Source: Atherinomorus stipes
Lineage: Eukaryota; Chordata; Actinopteri; Atheriniformes; Atherinidae
Length of the DNA: 64,000 nucleotides
Direction of reading: 5' to 3'
Assembly (NCBI GenBank): GCA_023101725.1
Contig: JALJCO010001162.1
Coordinates: 1 to 64,000, forward strand
The notes beneath the pieces are model-generated. The model had not been told where the DNA came from, made no database searches, and saw nothing but the letters and a program-made list of their open reading frames with translations. Shown here one piece after another: positions 60,177 through 64,000 of this stretch; positions within the stretch are counted from its first letter, which is position 1, and every line of letters starts with the position of its first letter. Position numbers and translations under genes: made by a program.

Positions 60177-61286
60177 CTGATAAAAGCAGCAGTAGCAGTG
60201 TGGTGAAGCAGGGTGAGATGGAGCAGCGCGAGTGGCCCCGAGGCCGTTGGGCACCCTGCTATGTGGAGTTGACGCCTTGCGAGCTCCGGCTTTACACTCT
60301 GGACAGCAGTGCCAACCGCCAGCTGGGCACCGCCTACTCGCTGTCACACTGCCAGAGCGTCATCTCACCAGCACCCTGCAGCCAGCCCAGTCAGATCAGC
60401 CAGCCTGCAGACCAGCGCACGCTCCAGGCTGTGTTCTTCAACAGCACACGCCTCCAGCTGAGAGCGGCCAACCAATGGGAAGCCATGGAGTGGAGGCGGC
60501 TGATGTGGGAGAAGGTACAGGCGACCAGACCTATGAGACAGGAAAGCCGTCAGCATAAGAGTGAAGTGGAAAACCAACAGATCCCCAAATTTCCCGCACC
60601 CATGTCGCCTTCCTCATCGCCTTCTCCATCTGGGTTGGACACCAGACCTGATGGTGACAGCGACACCCCTACATCAGCGGAGGCCTCGCTCTCTCTTCAG
60701 CCTCATGCTGGTGTCCTGTGCAGACCCACCACCTTGCCTCTGTTCTCTCAGCGCTGTCAGGATGTCCTCAAAGCTGGTCTACTTCACCAACTCATGGATC
60801 AGAACAACTGGCGAGCCTTCACCTTTGTCCTGACCAGATCCACTCTCCAGGCCTTCCCAACCGAAGGCCGCGGTTCTGTGTCTCAGCCTGTTCTCCAGTA
60901 CTCCCTTGCATCCTGCTTGGCTGTACAACATGATCAGGAGCTGGAGAACAGAGAGCCATGGAATGATAACGGGGACATTTTCCAAGCTGTTTTCCCCAAA
61001 ATGATACTCAGACTTCGGGCAGAAGATCGGCTGAAGGCTGAGGAATGGGTGGAGGCTCTGCGTGAGGCAGCAGGAGGACAGAAGCCTGCACAAGAGGAAG
61101 GGAAAGAACCAGCTGAAGGATCTCCAGGCCTTCAAGGAGTTCTGTTGAGATCTAAACCATCCAGGGACAGGAGACAGAGGGAGGCCCAGAGAGCCAAGCG
61201 ACAATCAGTCACCACCAGTTTCCTCAGTATTCTCACCTGCCTGGCTGTGGAGAAGGGGCTGACAGCTCAGAGCTTCCGGTGTGCAG
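60177..61286 (+). CDS. plekhm3: plekhm3-like, second coding exon (two PH domains)
   Basis: Acceptor ctttgttcag at 60176; donor GTGCAG/gtgagt at 61286; 1110 bp, phase fits the first exon (EADKSSSSS across the junction). PH domain 1 spans about residues 184-285 (KQGEMEQREWPRGRWAPCYV, LRLYTLDSS, WEAMEWRRLMW). PH domain 2 spans about 370-470 (DVLKAGLLHQL, NNWRAFTFVL, LRLRAEDRLKAEEWVEAL). The exon ends in KRQSVTTSFLSILTCL and AQSFRCAG, the start of the cysteine-rich region of PLEKHM proteins. The C-terminal zinc-binding exons lie beyond the window. A linker rich in Ser and Pro separates the PH domains. Confidence 0.92.
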
Positions 61287-61915
61287 GTGAGTGGCCTCTG
61301 CAAACACTCCCTGCTTACACACTCACAAGCTGTTGGTTAGACATGAATAATCATTCATGTTTTTCTCTAATTTCCTCTTTTTCCGTCTGCCTGGAACAAT
61401 TGAAGAGCACATGATTAGTCAACATTAGTGTTTCGGCTGGAAAATAATGATATTAAAGTTCCTCTTGATGGGAGGCAGTCTATGAGGCTAACACTCATGG
61501 CAAAGTCATACCTATTTACGTTTGTAAATGTGCCCTTAGTTTGGAACAAAAATGTTCAAATTACGTTTATTCATTAACTCTTAATCTGTCTTTGTACCCC
61601 TAAAATTCAAGTAATCAAGTCAGATATTTCCCACTTTTGTAAAGCCAGGAGGGTAATTTAGGAAAACCTCATCAGAAAATATTTCAGAGTTTATAAAGTA
61701 AAGCCATCAGATTTTTTTTGTGAAGTTTTCAAGCGTAAAAAAGAGGCTCACAGATATCAGAAAACCCCATACCTGGCTACATATCTGGCCACAGATTCTT
61801 TGGAAGGTGGCAAAGATCCCTGTTGACAACCAACATCCTTCCATTTAAGGTGACATTCACTTGTACTTCCACAAGTGGAAGTGACAGCCATTTTAAATAG
61901 TTTATCACTAGAGCA

Positions 61916-62145
61916 GGGCTACCCAAGTCCAGTCCTCAAGTGCTATTATCCTGCAACTTTCAGAGCAAACCTTCTCCAACACACCTGAATCAAACGGCTT
62001 AATTTGCTCATGCACATGTCATTCAGCTCTGTGGAGGCCTGCTAACAAGCCATTTATTTGATTCAGGTGTGTTGGAGGAGGTATGCATCTAAAAGTTGCA
62101 GGATAGTAGCTCTTGAGGACTGAACTTGGCCACCCCTGACCTAGA
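61916..62145. mobile_element. hAT-type short MITE
   Basis: Starts CAGGGCTACCCAAGTCCAGT and ends GGACTGAACTTGGCCACCCCTG, with inner inverted CCTGAATCAAA / TTTGATTCAGG. The flanks share CTAGA, a worn duplication. Confidence 0.75.
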
Positions 62146-62501
62146 CGGAGTTTCCTTGTAAAACAGTGATGTCGATGCTTACCCTTGTTATTCGAACTGG
62201 TTGGAGTTTTGACAGAGTGGCCAAGGAAACAATCATTACAGGAAAAAAGCCTCTAATGGCTATCTCTGTATTATTAAAGGTCAAAAACTCTGAAAGCCCT
62301 ACTTCCAATCACTAACCCTTAGTTCTGGCTTAAGTGAAATTGGCTTTAAGGCCTTCATTTGTTTTTTTTTGTTTTTTTTTTTTCAATATTCAGAATTTTG
62401 AAAGTTGTGATAAAACCCAGACCTCAAATGTTAAAAATGGCTATGTGCAGGTGCTCTGAAGGGAATATCTTCCTAAATGATGAGTGCAGCCATAAAGGCA
62501 T

Positions 62502-63936
62502 TAGGGCTGTCAAAATTGCTCCAAAATGACATTAGAATATTTGCTGTAAAATTAACACATAATTAGAATAAATTTGAATATCCATTTGAGCAATGTGTCA
62601 ACAGGAGGACAAACTAGTACAAGACATAACTGCTTGTACAGACTAATGCGACGAGTGTTTTGTGTGTTGCGCCATCTTGCGGCGCTGCTGTTGCCTGGAG
62701 AACGAGTCCCAATTACCTCATATCTGCCAACATGGAAAACAGCTTGAATATCTGGATTTACAATGCTGTACAGTTGTCTAAGGTAATGATAACCTATAGG
62801 TATGTTATCCGGAGAGCTCTAAAGTATTCTGACATTTTATTTATTTTTTTTTACATCTGAGCATTAATTTAAACTATTATTCATCTCCGGAAACTTGCTA
62901 TAATGACAAGCCACACTGGAATACATAACGCACATCTCGTGATTACTTATCAAAGTTTAAACTCTTTCAAAGGCTGTTACTTTTCTATTTTATCATATGT
63001 TTGGCTTTTGGTATTGTTTAAGGACTGTATAGACCATGTAGCCTTCACATTGGCACAACACAGGACACCGTCTTCCTGATTCGTTTGTGTTTGCAACTGA
63101 ACTGTTTTTATGTTCTGGTTCTATGTTGCCCTGATCAGAGCAAATAACGTTTCATATCACAGTATCTCCCAGATTAGTCATTAACTGGCAGCAACACCAC
63201 AGCTGTCTCTGTTAGCATTAGCTAGCATAATAAGGTTATGCGGTGTGTCATTTTCAGGAGCATAGATACGTGAAATAAAGTGTCAGATTAATGAGTGTTC
63301 ACCATAATTGATTGTGTTTTTGTTGTTGGGGATTAAATCCAGTGTTTTCTCCGCCGTGGCAGCAAGTTATTCCGTGATCTTCTCACTTTTTACCACAATT
63401 AAAAGTTTTCTACTGCTGTTCCAACAACCAGGAATGCGACAGTCTTTCCAGATTTCCTCCATATTGTTAAGAAAAAAAGTCTGATTTTCATCTGTTCTAA
63501 TTACACATGTACAGAAACGCCCCCCCAGGCAATGGTGGACCGTCTAGTTGTGGCGTGTGGCCGGATTAGTCTAGGTATTTTTTTATGTTTATGTCAATAT
63601 TGACATCTTTAACAATGCCCAGGAAATTAGAAAATAAACTCGCCGCAGTTCCCCCGGCCCCCCGCATCTCCCTAACTTGTGCGAGCAATTAAAGGTCCCA
63701 ACAAATTAAAGTTAAATTAACGAACATTGAATGCTCCCGAAAGCTGTAATAAACATGGAACAGCTTGAAGCAGTCTGCCTATAAGCAAACCAGTGTAGCA
63801 AATGTAGGCCAAATGTAAAAGGCTATTTTTCCCACTGTTTATTTAATATTCGAATATTGATTTTCACATCCGAATTTCGGGTTTTTATTAATATTCAAAT
63901 ATATATTTGAATTTAGAATATTCGTTGACAGCCCTA
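62502..63936. mobile_element. Non-autonomous hAT element
   Basis: 1435 bp with ends TAGGGCTGTCAAAATTGC and CGTTGACAGCCCTA, flanked by AAAGGCAT (62494-62501) and AAAGGCAG (63937-63944), 7 of 8 identical. No transposase recognised. Confidence 0.85.
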
Positions 63937-64000
63937 AAAGGCAGCCCTTCTACATGTTCTCTTGATTTTCTTTTTATCAACACAAGAAAAACATCAATGA

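Larger units (their letters stand above)
61287..64000 (+). other. plekhm3: plekhm3 next intron, start
   Basis: From the donor at 61287 to the window end. No further exon of the family (cysteine-rich part) is recognised. It holds two hAT-type elements (61916-62145 and 62502-63936). Confidence 0.7.

Noticed and set aside
60147..61204. Other-frame and minus-strand open frames over the second plekhm3 exon
   Set aside because: Shadows; only the plus frame carries the PH domains and correct splice phase.

Overview
The window is nuclear DNA from a ray-finned (teleost) fish. The evidence is vertebrate-style split genes with GT/AG introns, a recognisable plekhm3 orthologue, and a dense, nested load of fish-type repeats: L2/CR1-like LINEs, an L1-like LINE, Tc1 relics, hAT and TTAA-type MITEs, tRNA-derived SINEs and a solo LTR. 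There is no sign of bacterial or plasmid DNA. Most short open frames are repeat relics or chance.

Left two thirds (about 9-40 kb): a tandem family of type II membrane C-type lectin genes, all on the minus strand. Copy B (34661-39491) is intact: six exons, 759 bp of coding sequence and 252 residues, with a short cytoplasmic tail carrying EEIYANI, one membrane span, a coiled-coil stalk, and a C-type lectin domain with QPD (galactose-type) and WND motifs. Copy A (15737-19888) has the same six exons but 760 bp, because one extra base in the stalk exon makes a stop. Copy C (9034-about 13990) keeps its membrane exon, two stalk exons and the first lectin exon, but exon 1 is cut by a Tc1 relic and the last two lectin exons are not in view. 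Flanking DNA of A and B is also duplicated, so B and C act as natural empty sites for insertions around A.

Repeats: 1.5-8.9 kb is a decayed L2-like LINE split by a solo LTR, a TTAA MITE carrying a SINE, and other insertions. The LTR itself holds an hAT element that holds a TTAA element. Upstream of copy A (20-29 kb) are an L1-like 3' end, a Tc1 pseudogene, two copies of a 1.1-kb almost perfect palindrome, and a TTAA element holding an hAT MITE. At 29-33 kb are a Tc1-type MITE, a piggyBac-like transposase relic and a second L2-like LINE.

Right third (about 41-64 kb): repeat-poor DNA leading into plekhm3 on the plus strand. Two large coding exons (52026-52548 and 60177-61286) encode the N-terminal region and two PH domains; the gene runs on past the window. 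Its 7.6-kb intron and the following intron hold hAT, Tc1-like and TTAA elements. Three short coding-like stretches (20601-22000, 46899-47063, 50362-50612, all minus strand) could not be identified and are flagged.
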